Shown here piece by piece: positions 19,759-30,938 of a stretch of 64,000 nucleotides of DNA. This stretch comes from Calonectria ilicicola. Lineage: Eukaryota; Ascomycota; Sordariomycetes; Hypocreales; Nectriaceae. The stretch spans positions 3,844,001 through 3,908,000 of the forward strand of contig CP085832.1 in assembly GCA_020809705.1 (NCBI GenBank), given 5' to 3'. The translations under genes and the position numbers were made by a program. The notes below the pieces were generated by a model. It had not been told where the DNA came from, did no database searches, and was given only the letters and a program-made list of their open reading frames with translations. How positions within the stretch are numbered: position 1 is the stretch's first letter; the number at the start of each line of letters is the position of its first letter.

Positions 19759-22415
19759 CGGCCGTTCGGTGGCAGTAAGGAATGTGAGGATTCACAAAGA
19801 GTTTAGAATGAGCATGACGAGCAAGATCGCAAGCGCACAAGACTCAGTTATGTACAAACGGCTCAAGGGAGGAATCGATACCACAGCCTCATGAATAAGT
19901 GGCTGTCGTCTAGTTAGGTTGAGGATATGGTTAATTTTACTCTGTAACCCCCAGTCGGGCAGATTTGGCGGCCCGTGACAAGGTATTTCAGCCATTATCT
20001 GCAAGCGCAGGCATCGCCCTCCTTGGTATTGGTCGAGCTGGTGAGAGCTGAAGCCCTCGATACGCATGTCAGATTGGCTTGTCGCGCTAAATGGTTTGTG
20101 GCACTTCGCGTCTCTGCCTAGTAGCTGGGCTTCAAACCGGTGGCTTGGGCCGGAGATTTTAATGCATCCAATAGTCCGCCACCACGTCTGGGCAAGTTTG
20201 CGCTTTCCAGGCCACTGATTGGAAGCCTTGTGAAGAATCCCAAGGCCATGAGCCATAAATGGCCATTCCCGGCCAGCTCCGTGGCCGTAGTCAACCCTGA
20301 AATCTGCCCGAGGCGCTTGCTCAAGCACCACGTCCTGCAGATCGTCAACCGCTATCCCCGCCTAATAGCCATTCAGAGCAAACAAGCAATCACAAAAACA
20401 GCAAAGCGCGCTGCAAGGGAGGCGATCGCTGTCTTGGCAAACGATCATGGTACCCAACCAAGCGCACAGGTTGCCATATCAAGATCAGACACTGACCGCC
20501 TGGAGAGACAGAACTCAGCCTTATGTCAACATTCATGGCTGCCTGGCCACCAAAGCAAGACCTGCATGCATTTGCCGCGCGCGAATTTTCGTCTAGTGCG
20601 GCAAAATGTACAAAGTCCAACTTCAATTGGGCGTTTTTCTCTCTCCCTCTGAATCAATGGCGCAACTGGACACGTAACGGACTCGTCATGGGACTGAGCA
20701 CAGTTAATTATCTCACCTAATGGGTCTCTTTGCATTATTAGATGCATTGTTGTTATGTAGGTTCAGGTGACATACATGTCTTCGTTCTTTAACAAGAACA
20801 TCGACAGCGGTAAAGACAGCAAATAGATGGCACACACAGCAAATGCAAGCGAGGATAAAGCTTGATGGCTGATGAGATGGATTAGATGAAGCATGCCCCT
20901 TGCGGCTAATACCACCTTCCACCTGCAAGATCTCCTTCCGTTGTGCCGGGTGTTGATCGACGGACCTAAACCTCCACCATCAACCTCACTGGCCGGGTTT
21001 TAGACGAGACCCATCAGCGACACTAGCGAGGATCGTACGCCTCAATCTCCACCGTAAGCTTTGCATAGCAACGGCCCAATATTGCCCCGTGGCTCAGATC
21101 GCAGAGCCTCAAATGTCTGAGGGAACCAAGTTGACGAATAATTGATTGAGGGAATGAATAAAACCTCAGACATGAGGTTGATCCTTTGCCTTGGTCCATA
21201 GCTGCAGCCTAAATACAAGGAGGCCTCAAGTGGCTAGTTCTTACATCGCTAAAGTCTGATGTGCATCGCCTTTCTTTTTCAGCAGATGAAGTGAAACTGA
21301 GAAAAAAGTTTGTGACCACCGAGATTTGGTCTGGTTTCTTTTGATAATCAATAAGGCTTTCCAGCCCCTTTTTCTGTTTCTGAATGCAACACTAGCTTTG
21401 TAACTGGCAAAATGAACCCAACGTCGGCCCAGTGTTTGCCGTAAACCTCCAGGCGCCAGACCTACTCCCCCACTCAACTATTGATGTATGAAGAAACTGG
21501 CCAGCAAAAGAACTTTGGTAAGAAACGGCCGTTTTAGGCAAGCAGGATGGTGTGGTCCCCTGAGTTCAATGATCTGGGTTAGATGATGCACAGTGATCCA
21601 TCTGATGTCCCCACAGCAAGCCTCTCGGAGACTTACGGCATTCTGCAGCGTGCATCCCTTTGGCCGAATTCTGCCGATTCCAAAACCCCAACTCATTGTA
21701 CTAACTGAGCTTCAGAGAACCTTACCACCAGAGTTTCCCTGAAAATGTCAGAGCACAAACAGTGTCATGGACCAGTAGAGCTAGCATTCCTCCTCTTGAG
21801 CCTATTTTACTAGTAACATGACACCTGCATCATTGACAGCGATAAGTAGGCATCTCTATTCAAGTTCTACCAAAAATGACATGCCAACTGCGGGACGTTC
21901 AAATCACAGCTTTGATTAAGATACCATTCCAAATGGTGAATGGTGAATAAAGCAGCGCGAAGTTTGGTGTTCACAGCCAGCCCGAAGAATTCAAGTGTTC
22001 GCAGATCTTTTCTCGCGAAATCGTTCCCCCTCAGTACTCAGTCAAATAGCACCAAAATAGCAGGTAGGTGGGTGCACTGACCGTGAAACTGCTGGATTGA
22101 GATCAGAGGCTGAAGTTACCCAATATTGGGACGATGATGCATGGGTAATGGCACTCGTCCACATTTCTGCAAGCATTCACCAAATTCTTAACAGGACCTG
22201 AAAAAAAGGCATTAAAGCACATTAACCAAGTAGAGTTTGAGTTCTAGCTCAGTCTAGGTGACATCTTGAGCTCTACGAGAATAACGTCCACTAACACAGC
22301 AAGCCGTTTTCAACGCCAAATTGACCAGAACATAGCTTGACCAGAACCCGCTAACCATAAATCGTAGCGGGTTGAATCCGACCTTGTCAACGGATGCGTC
22401 GATTTGAACCGTTGG
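19759..22415. other. Gene-poor region
   Basis: About 2.7 kb holds only short, composition-biased frames on both strands. A frame on the minus strand (19792-20331) starts without ATG and is discussed under findings. The 21.0-22.4 kb part shows no splice-linked coding signal to me. Confidence 0.4.
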
Positions 22416-22952
22416 ATGTACGGCACCGTGTCTCCCGAAGCAGTCTCGCAACCGAATTCTCGCATCAGCGACTCCAAATTCCCAACAGAAAAACCAACCC
22501 ATCTCATTCATTTCAGCGCGTATCTATCCCGACATATCTCCTCCGCCGACCAAATCCGTTTTCAAGTTTCCGCCGATTTGTTACTTCGCGGCACTGATGC
22601 CAACGTCCCGCCCCACGATATTTATAATGTAGTTGTTGGGGTGCAAAATAAAGCTCAAGAAATCTTGCAAGGACTGTCTATATATTGGACTCAAAAGAGT
22701 CCAAAAATGGTGAACGGAGTACCGGTGGTGATCCCAGTAGACTTCCCTATGGAAGAACTAGAAATCGATGGGCAGATGGATGTTTCAATCATCACCCTTC
22801 CACCAAGTAAGAAGGAGTCTTTACTCAGCCAAAATGTAGAACGTATTTTAGTAATATCTTGGACATGATATGGGATGCACGTTTGGTCTCTTTGAATCAC
22901 TCCTCTGAGATTCTCAGCCCGAATCCACGTCTCTCTGTCTCCTCCAGACTGA
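22416..22952 (+). CDS. Hypothetical protein (weak candidate)
   Basis: An ATG frame of 130 codons (22416-22806) ends at a good donor, GTAAGA. A possible intron 22807-22917 with acceptor TTCTCAG would lead to 11 more codons and TGA at 22950, giving 141 residues. Amino-acid composition is protein-like, with alternating hydrophobics around VPVVIPVDFPMEELEIDG. There is no signal peptide, no transmembrane segment and no family I recognise. A stop lies just before the ATG in the same frame. It may equally be chance. Confidence 0.3.
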
Positions 22953-24128
22953 GTCAGTAAAATTCCCGGTAAATGACGGCGGCGAGAGCTGAGTGTGGGG
23001 CACCACCACCAGGAGAGCAAGTCCATCTAAATTCTCCCTCAAATACACCGCCTTACTATTTGCGTCCAAATCGTTTAGCATTACAGTTCCATCTAAGAAT
23101 TCTTTATAGTCTTTATTTAACTTATTTTCTTGGTTAATCCTTTACACTTTGGTCTTCATCTCGACCCATGCTAATAATAGGCCCACTGTTTCCAGCCAGA
23201 AACTCTCAGCCGTCCATTGCCTACCCTACACCAGTCAGCCATTTCACCAATCCATAGCTTTTAATCATCACTGGTTTTGTATCACATGTTGATAACTATT
23301 GTTTCTACAAAATTTCAACATCAATGCTTCCTCATAGTGGGAATATGCTAAGTGGACCCTGTACTCGTCGGGCATTAATATATCGTATCATTGGTTCATA
23401 GCGCACTGAGTTACGAGCAACGGAGCCCGAAAAATCCGATTGATCAATACGACGAGCTCAATATGAAACGTCAATAAATTCCACTCGTAATCCACTTAAA
23501 TACGAGCTCCATCGTAACCCACATCTAATTCCGCAAATATCGTCACCTGGTCGTGGTAAATCAGCCTAATTAACCATGCTCATAACTGACACAGCTCAAT
23601 TGAGCAAAACTCGTGGCAATCGAGAATCCTTTTCCCTCGACTGACATCATCTGATCTGCGTCTTGGAGACATGATCTACCCCTGATCCTCCAGCACCTCC
23701 ACTAGCTCGGCTAGTTACATACCAGATGAGCTCATGGCATGTCATGGCATCGGGATCGTCCGCCTTGAGTTTCACTTCCCCACATGGAAAATTGGAGCCT
23801 TATTTATTGGCTAGGGAATTCTATATTCTGGATGCTCTGACCTCGCATTGTTTAATTGAGTCATGTTGAAGGGAGACAAATCACAGTTTGGGACCATTGT
23901 TTATTTTTTTCCGAGATGGGAAAGTGATTATGATTTTCTGTCTATGTGTCATAAGAAGGTACAGTTATTTTCCCTCGCTTCATCCTTCCACGTGAAATCC
24001 CTCGGTTCTTTCGCAGCTCACTCCCTTTGAACATTCTTCATTGTTCTAAAGGATACACATGCCAATCATGTTTCAGTATTGCGTAGTTGTTCATTAAAAA
24101 AGTAAAGAAGAGACGAGAAGAAAGTCGC
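22953..24128. other. Intergenic, nothing seen
   Basis: AT-rich sequence with no coherent frames. It contains the 3' flank of the HRIP-like gene. Confidence 0.45.
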
Positions 24129-24572
24129 TTATTTGGGAAGGGCAGCGGGGGTGTAGGCCTGGTTAGGCTTGACAACCGCGCCACCAGCGAGCTGCTTGTC
24201 GGTGTAGGCGGGCCAGACAATCTGCTTCTTGCTCTTGGAGACGACCGACATGGTGGTGAAGCCGTTGCCGGGGCCGAACTGGCCGCTCCAGCCAGAGGTG
24301 ATGGTGAAGTCGCCGCAGGTGGTAGGGCCGCCGTTGGCCTGGGAGGCCTTGGCAGTGCTCTTGACGATGTACTTGCAGGCGGTGGCTGCACCGGAGCCGG
24401 TGGAGATGCCGAAGTTCCAGGTGCAGGTCTTGTCGGCCGAGTCACAGACGCGGTTGAGATTCTGGATGGTCCACTGGGAGTTGGTGGCCATCATGGAGAC
24501 GGTGCCGTCGGCGGGAGCAGCCAGGCCAGTGCCGGCGAGGAGGGTGACGAGAGCAGCAGCGGAGAACTTCAT
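24129..24572 (-). CDS. Small secreted protein, hypersensitive-response-inducing (HRIP-like) family
   Basis: Intronless, 147 residues. Residues 1-18 are a signal peptide ending AA-PADG. The mature part contains the conserved SMMATNSQWTIQ, a C-T-W-x-F-G motif, four or so cysteines spaced in pairs, and SGWSGQFGPGNGFTT, all as in the fungal secreted family that includes Hrip2-like elicitors. Family members are beta-rich apoplastic proteins recognised by plants; many are of unknown native function. Codon use is strongly biased to G/C-ending codons and a TATATATA (24743-24750) lies about 170 bp upstream, both suggesting high expression. Assignment to the HRIP family is from memory of motifs, so moderate. 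Confidence 0.78.
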   Translation of the reverse strand: MKFSAAALVTLLAGTGLAAPADGTVSMMATNSQWTIQNLNRVCDSADKTCTWNFGISTGSGAATACKYIVKSTAKASQANGGPTTCGDFTITSGWSGQFGPGNGFTTMSVVSKSKKQIVWPAYTDKQLAGGAVVKPNQAYTPAALPK

Positions 24573-27012
24573 GTTGAAGGTATTAAGTGATTAAGTTTTA
24601 AAAAAGGTTGTAAAGATGAAGTTGTGGTTGATGTAGTTGTGGTGGTTCGTTGTAAGTGTCTTGAGCGAGAGTGTAGAGATGTAGAAGATGCTTGATGAGG
24701 ATGAGGAGAGAAAAAGTGAGTTGAGGAAGAAGCGGACGGGTCTATATATACATTTCCCGGGCTTCACTGGAGCTGGAGTGAATATACGAAGAATGGGAAT
24801 TAGATGGTGATGCCCTCTGCTCTGACGATCATGCTTCGGACGGTGCATGGGTACACCAGGTGTGGGCTTGGGCCTTTTGGCACCCTTGGCGTAGGTCACG
24901 GCCACCCGAAAAAGGTTTCGGCTTCTCTTTCTGGCCCTAGCTTTCTGGCTGCCCGCTGGGCTGAGTTGTCCCAGAAGGGCAAGGGAGATTGCCGGTTGAG
25001 CGCTGGGAATGCGCATGGAACACGAGGTGAGGTGAGGGCGCGCTGTCGTGGGTGGGCGATCGGCGGATTTGCGCCATCTCGTATTTGCCCCCGTCCACTT
25101 TGCGGCCCATCAGTCGATCTGGGGGCGAAGGGCCGAGCATGCCGGGGCAGTTGAATCAATCAGCACTTGGGAAAAAAGGTCCATCACGGGAACTCGGTCG
25201 CTTGCAATGGGTTTAGCTGGATGTGGGCGTGAAGCTACAGACTCGTTGATGTCACTAATTACAGTCCCGGAATGGAGTCACGGACAGCTTCTGGGGCAGC
25301 TCGTATTCTGGCCTGCATCGGGTCTTGCTGCCGAGTCGGCAATGGGGTGCGCCCAACCTAACCCCGCAAAAAGCAAAAGGACTAGCTGAAATGGGGAGGG
25401 CCTTAACTATTCAATCCACGGGACTGTATGTGCTGGCATTATTGTCTTCATCTAGTCTTTCTATGCTCTGTTGTCTGTGTTGCATTGCAGTTGTCAATCA
25501 ATGTCAGTGCAGCAGCGAGATGAGATGGCCGTGTGTGCTCTGACTGCACACATTTACATGACCAAAACCTTATGCTCGGCCCAATGCAGACTGCAGCCAG
25601 CCAGCCAGTCATTCAGTCAATTAATCTTTGTTGTGGTGCTGAAATTCCCAAGTTACAGGTGTTGGACGCACAGCACACCAGCTCAGCTCAGCTTCCCGCT
25701 AGCTTCCCTCCAAGCTCATTTCCAAGGTTATTTTCTTACGGACGAACCGGCTAGCGGACGAGAGCGGGGGTGCCATAGAAAGGGCCCAGACCATCGTACC
25801 GTACAGCACACTTGGAAGCCAGCCTTGCGAGCCACCGCTAAAGGCGGGTTAGCTAGCGAGCTATTTTGCTTCTTTTTTTGCCGAGAGTGGAGGAGGAATA
25901 CGGGGTTCCGGCTAATACTTGCTGAAAAAGGGTCGTCGTCTATTCTTAGCTTTCCTGTTCGGGGTTGATGGAAAGAAGACGTCCATTGTTTAGTGTGGTG
26001 ATGCGAGCAATGTGCATCTTTTTTTTGCCGCTTCCTTCTTCACTCGCCATCGGGGACTTTTTTTTATTTTTCTCGATGCTTATCTCAGACGCGGGTGCAA
26101 TGGCAACTTACTTTCCTCCAAACCTAAGTGTAAATGGGACATTTTTAGAACAGGACCCAGCAAAAGTCTCCCGACTTCCGAGGCCACATGGTCGTCGGAC
26201 GCGAGGCAGGGGTGTGAGGGAGGGGCAACAACAACAGGGAGGGAAATGAAGCGGAGGGAGGGCCATTCTAAGGGCCATTCTAGTTCAGGGCCACTCTAAG
26301 GGTCAGGAAGGGCTGGTCCGTCCCCTTCAGCAACAGCAGCAACAACGACGTCACGTCCGTGTCGATATTCTAGAACCACCAGCTGTGGGCCCGCGTCCGT
26401 TCCACATCGTCCCTCGTCTTGATGAGACGGAAAACTCAAAGTCAGACTCCCAGTGTTCAGCCACTCAGCGGGCTCTACGTCGAGGGTTTTTAAGGGGCCT
26501 CTATCTAGTCGTGGCATTTGACACAAAGGACAGCACCGTGGCGAAGCGTTGCCAATATACCGTCTCCAGCTGTCATGTCATATACTGGCTACTGGCTGCA
26601 ATATTTAGGCCTCGCTTCACGGTCCGCTCCCGGCAATGCCACCCAGTCGGTTGAATTAAACGGGCTGGTCGCATGGATGGATGCAATGCAGCGCGCCCTG
26701 TGTCACCCACCTTAATTGCACCCATATTACCACCCAGCCCGGACGCTACAGCGGAACTGCATTTGCGCGAACCCCTCCAATTCGGCTACAGGGTGCGCCA
26801 CAGCACCACCATAGCACCGTAGCCTGGCGCTATTGACATGACAGCTACACCGCCAGCGCCTGGCCGACACAACACGTCATACGGGCATTAGTTCCTTGGT
26901 CTTTGGCTTGTTTTTAGCATTGCCTGTCTCTTTTTTGTACCAGCTTTTACTATATTTCGTTACTATCAAACAAACATGACTTTTCGTCAACTCATAACAA
27001 ACGTGACTGCAT
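24573..27012. other. Long intergenic region
   Basis: About 2.4 kb contains the promoter of the secreted-protein gene (TATATATA at 24743-24750) and the 3' flank of the tRNA synthetase gene. GC is higher at 24.8-26.4 kb, which opens many chance frames on both strands, but none has a domain or start context I trust. A short motif GGGCCAYTCTA occurs three times at about 26260-26300. Confidence 0.45.
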
Positions 27013-28899
27013 TTATTTGCCCTGTCCACCAGTTGGCACCTTGAACAGAACAGCCCGTCCCTCGGGGCCCTGGCCAAGAGCCTTGTCGACTCGGAAGAAG
27101 CCCTTGCGCTCTAGCTGGAGGAAGTCGCCCTCCTTGAGCTCCGAAATGTTGGCGTCGACGAATGCCTCCACCATAGTGGCAGTGTTCTCGGCGAGGTAGT
27201 CGTCAAGCTCGTCGTCCTTGTCCAGAGTGTCCTTGGTGATAAGGTAACCAAACTCCCACAGCTCGGCCTCGACCAGGTTGGAAGCCTCGGATGACAGCCA
27301 TGTCACCTTCTTCTCAGTCTTCTTGAAGTCTCCCTCCAGGTGCAGCTCCATCTGGAGCTCCTTGATGGGGCTGGCCGACTTGTCCAGTCCGCGCACAATG
27401 GCGTTACCCCAGCTCATCAGTGTAATCTCCTCATCGGCGTTGAATGAGGCAACGTCAGCCTGCTCAAGGATGAGCTTGCTGCCGAAGGTCACCTGCTTGT
27501 TGCCAACCTCGGGGTTCTTGACGTGCTTGGGACGCTCCTCCTTGTAGACGGCCTCGGGGCCGTTGCTGAGGGTGACGGCCACAGCGTCCTTCTTGTCAAT
27601 AGCCATGAATCGGGGAACGATGGGGTCGAGCATGCGCTTGTTGATGTTCCAGATGTTGGTCCAGTCCATGGTGACAATGTTTCGGCTGGGGCCCTGCTTC
27701 AACATGAACTCGCGGAGGGCGGCAACGGTCAGACCACGGCGCAGGATACCGCGGACGGTAGGCATGCGGGGGTCGTCCCAGCCAGTGACACGGCCAGTGT
27801 CGACAACCTTGGTGAGCTTTCGCTTGGAGAGGAAAGTCTTGATGAAGTTGATGCGGGCAAACTCCCACAGGTAGACCTTGCGGAGCTTGAGGTTCTCGAG
27901 GAACCAGTGGTATTGCTCGTTTCGGTCGGCGTACTCGGTCGTTCGCAGAGCGTGGGTGACACCCTCGAGGCTGTCGACGACGGGGCAGGCAAAGTCGTAG
28001 GTAGGGTAGATGTTCCAGGTCCAGCCGGTACGGTGGTGGGGAGCGGGCTCCTTGTCCTTGAAGTTGGGGAATCGGTAAATGACAGGGTCTCGCAGGGAGC
28101 CGTTGCTGGACGAGTAGTCGATGCGGGCGCGGATGCAGTGCTTGCGGCCCAGATCAGTGCCGGCCTTCATCTCGCGGAACATAGCCAGACTCTCCTCAGC
28201 AGGGCGATCACGGCACTTGCTGGGGAGACGGTTCTTGCGGTCCTCCTTCTGGATCTCTTGATCGGTGTCGTCGGCGTAGGCACCGCCGTCGAGGATCATC
28301 TGCTCGGCAACATCGTAGAGCTGCTGGAAGTAGTCACTAGTGTGGGAGACGCTGACATACTTGATGTCCATGAGCTCAAGATCCTTGAGAATGGCATCCT
28401 CAAACTCCTGCTTCTCCTTGGTGGGGTTGGTGTCGTCGAAACGGACGAGTAGCTTGCCATCGGTGGCCTGCTTGGCAAAGTAGTCGTTGAGCAGGGCGGC
28501 CTTGGCGTGACCAATGTGCAGGTATCCTGAGGGCTCGGGGGGGAATCGAGTGACGACGCCGTTCTCGGTGTTGGTCAGACCAATGTTGTAGTTGGCACCG
28601 CCCTTCTTCTCAGCGGCCTTCTTAGGCTGGGCCTTGTCCTTGAGCTCGGGGTGGGCGTCCTCGATGTACTTGAACCAGCGGGTCACGTTGGCAAAGGCGC
28701 CCTTGCGGACGAGGCCGATGGCTACCTTGCTGGTGCGCAGAGCGGTCCACAGCTTCTCGTCGGCATCGCTCAGGCTGTAGCCGCCGATGTATGTTCGCAG
28801 AGTCAGGAACTTGTCGAGCTGGGCAAGGATGGGCTCGGCGGATTTGAAGTCGGCCGTGTTGAGCGCGGGGGCCTGGACCTCAACGTCGAAGGAGGCCAT
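27013..28899 (-). CDS. GUS1: Cytosolic glutamate-tRNA ligase
   Basis: Intronless, 628 residues. It charges tRNA-Glu with glutamate in the cytosol for translation. Residues 1-90 form the GST-like N-domain used by eukaryotic GluRS to dock on Arc1-type cofactors. The class I signature HIGH is at 128-131 within PPEPSGYLHIGHAKAALL, and the KMSKS counterpart SKRKL is at 358-362. The binding-pocket stretch YPTYDFACPVVDSLEGVTHALRT-like (around 299-320) distinguishes GluRS from GlnRS, which has a different motif there. The C-terminal anticodon-binding beta barrels end in GRAVLFKVP. Codon bias is strong, as expected for a housekeeping gene. It is somewhat shorter than the ~700-residue yeast enzyme. Confidence 0.96.
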   Translation of the reverse strand: MASFDVEVQAPALNTADFKSAEPILAQLDKFLTLRTYIGGYSLSDADEKLWTALRTSKVAIGLVRKGAFANVTRWFKYIEDAHPELKDKAQPKKAAEKKGGANYNIGLTNTENGVVTRFPPEPSGYLHIGHAKAALLNDYFAKQATDGKLLVRFDDTNPTKEKQEFEDAILKDLELMDIKYVSVSHTSDYFQQLYDVAEQMILDGGAYADDTDQEIQKEDRKNRLPSKCRDRPAEESLAMFREMKAGTDLGRKHCIRARIDYSSSNGSLRDPVIYRFPNFKDKEPAPHHRTGWTWNIYPTYDFACPVVDSLEGVTHALRTTEYADRNEQYHWFLENLKLRKVYLWEFARINFIKTFLSKRKLTKVVDTGRVTGWDDPRMPTVRGILRRGLTVAALREFMLKQGPSRNIVTMDWTNIWNINKRMLDPIVPRFMAIDKKDAVAVTLSNGPEAVYKEERPKHVKNPEVGNKQVTFGSKLILEQADVASFNADEEITLMSWGNAIVRGLDKSASPIKELQMELHLEGDFKKTEKKVTWLSSEASNLVEAELWEFGYLITKDTLDKDDELDDYLAENTATMVEAFVDANISELKEGDFLQLERKGFFRVDKALGQGPEGRAVLFKVPTGGQGK

Positions 28900-30031
28900 G
28901 GTTGCTTGTTTTGCCGTGTTTTATGTGATGTATGTGTCTTGGCCACTATATCGTGATGTGTGGCTATCTTCTTCTTCGTCCTGCCCCGCAATATGCTTGG
29001 TGTGTTTTTTTTGTATTTATTGTGCCCACCTCAAAAACTGTCCCGCCAAAGATTTTGGAGGGGTAATTCACACACCTTGGCGGGGTCCTTTGGATGACTC
29101 AGAAAAATATCGCAGGCGCACGTGATCTCGTGACAGGTTCTTTACCACTTCTCTTAGCTTCGATGCTGCGCTGGACAAACCAGGTACCAGGTAGCAAGCA
29201 ATTGGCCAATCCTTGGTTAGTTAGTTTGCTTTATGCAATCTTACAAGTCCGTGAAATGGGTATGAGCCCAGTCACTCACCTCAACTCCTCCATTTTATAT
29301 TTTTATATTTTCCCACGTCTTGACCGCAATCGCACTCCCCGACTCATTCCCGGACCGGCCCGGCCACTTTGCTGTCATCCGGTTTGTGGTGGCAAGCAAC
29401 GCAAGGACCAGCCATCGTCTCATCGTCATTCCACAGATGCCCCGAAGCCGGAGAGCGCAGTCATTTAATCCTGTCTGCGCTCAATTATCGGAGAGATGAC
29501 TGTGAAGAATAACCTGTCCGATTCTTGTGTAGACGTATTCTCAGGTGTCCAAGGATGAAGGCCCAGGATCCTTTCTCACCGAGACAATTTCGGTCAGGCC
29601 GAGTCTCATGATTCTGACCAATTTACCACTCACAGTCCGTCCAGCGGTGAGAAAATTCTTATCCATATTTACTTTATTAAGAGCATCTCATGATGTAGCG
29701 CCCTGGCAGAGGGTTCTCCGTCCTAGTCTATTACCTGGAAAAGGCTCATGAATGCTTCTTGAATCAATGGTCTACTAGGGTTACTAGGATTATTATATAT
29801 AGACTTCCTTGGTCGCATTTTAGGTTATTGCCATTTTAAGAACATGTGAAATACACCAATTAATTTACTTACACAACAACCGCTCAACACAGACGCACGT
29901 CAAGAATAAATCCCCATCACCAATTACATCACGAAACGGAGTTGAGTTTTTGTAAGAAAGCAATCTGTCTTTTAATATTGTGTTGTCTTCTATATGCTAG
30001 CGATGGGAAATAATCCGTATAAGCCAATCAC
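28900..30031. other. Promoter of GUS1 and flanking intergenic
   Basis: Upstream region of the synthetase gene followed by the 3' flank of the SRPBCC gene. A 124-codon frame at 29094 is low-complexity and rejected. Confidence 0.4.
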
Positions 30032-30547
30032 TTAAGCGTGCTTTTCCTTGGTCGCCTTCACCAAGCCATCAAGCCAATCCTGGTGACCATTCAACATGGG
30101 GTTAGGCTTCGCAGTGGCCAACTGGGCTGCAGGCTTTCCGATTTGGGACTCCTGGGTCAGGATTCTGACCACTCCCCATTCGAGATCCTCCACGATCCAT
30201 GCATGGTACACATCCAATGCCGTGTCTTCATCGCCGTCCTGCCAGGCCCTCCAGGCAAGGCGGCCAGGGGTAGTCGCGGTGGGTGCAACAGATTCATAGA
30301 CCTCTGATTGGAGAGGAGGGAATCCAAAAGTAGAAAAGCTAAACTTGTCTGCTTTTTCTAGAAGGGGTCCAGACATAGGTGGAGTAACTTGTGCAACGTT
30401 GTTGTAGTAGCCCTCCCACTTGGTGATGTCGGCGAGGAAGGCCCACACCTGAGTTGCGTTGATGCCCTTGACAATCACCTCATTGGAGACATAGTTGTCG
30501 GTGGTACCTGGAAGGTACTTTTCAGGCCAAAAGATGGAGGAAGGCAT
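30032..30547 (-). CDS. SRPBCC (START-like) protein
   Basis: Intronless, 171 residues. The pattern fits the polyketide cyclase/dehydrase-like SRPBCC fold: an N-terminal strand, INATQVWAFLADITKWEGYYNNV (the conserved helix before the W-x-x-Y/F motif), a PLQSEVYE strand, and a long C-terminal helix. This fold binds hydrophobic ligands in a helix-grip cavity; the ligand is unknown. It is cytosolic with no signal peptide. The upstream region at 30680-30700 has a TTTAAAT run that may be its TATA element. It is one of several metabolic genes in the 30-35 kb block. Confidence 0.72.
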   Translation of the reverse strand: MPSSIFWPEKYLPGTTDNYVSNEVIVKGINATQVWAFLADITKWEGYYNNVAQVTPPMSGPLLEKADKFSFSTFGFPPLQSEVYESVAPTATTPGRLAWRAWQDGDEDTALDVYHAWIVEDLEWGVVRILTQESQIGKPAAQLATAKPNPMLNGHQDWLDGLVKATKEKHA

Positions 30548-30938
30548 TGTGGTTGATTGTTGAGTTGCAAATTTGCAATTGAAAAAGTGAGAAGAATTGA
30601 TGAATTGAGTCTAAGTAAATCTATTTGAAGAAGAAATGCGATGAGATCCTGCTTTCATTTTTTGAATCCATCGCGAAAATTCGCATTTAAATACTACCTG
30701 AATCTATGAGACTGAGGCACAGATTTAGGCAAATATTCTTGATTAATAATTTGGCCTTGGTGGATTGCCAACTTGGAATCCACAATCTTTCCAAAAACAG
30801 ACCACGCCCGGATCCCGGCGCCACCAAATCTAGATTAATAAGCGACAAGAGGCCCTATTAACGAGCCACGGACGGCAAACCTCCTTCCTATTGGAAGAAA
30901 CATCCCGAGTTGTATGGGACTATGCCCCTCTGCTCGAT
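30548..30938. other. Intergenic between tandem minus-strand genes
   Basis: Promoter of the SRPBCC gene plus the 3' flank of the hydrolase gene. Nothing else is seen. Confidence 0.4.

Noticed and set aside
24804..26300. Several frames of 80-165 codons on both strands
   Set aside because: They overlap each other in a GC-rich intergenic stretch with few stop codons; no domains, no consistent splice sites.
27523..28452. 309-codon plus-strand frame
   Set aside because: It is the antisense shadow of the glutamyl-tRNA synthetase gene, whose strong codon bias keeps the opposite strand open.
29094..29468. 124-codon plus-strand frame near the GUS1 promoter
   Set aside because: Low information content, no domain, and it overlaps the expected 5' region of GUS1.
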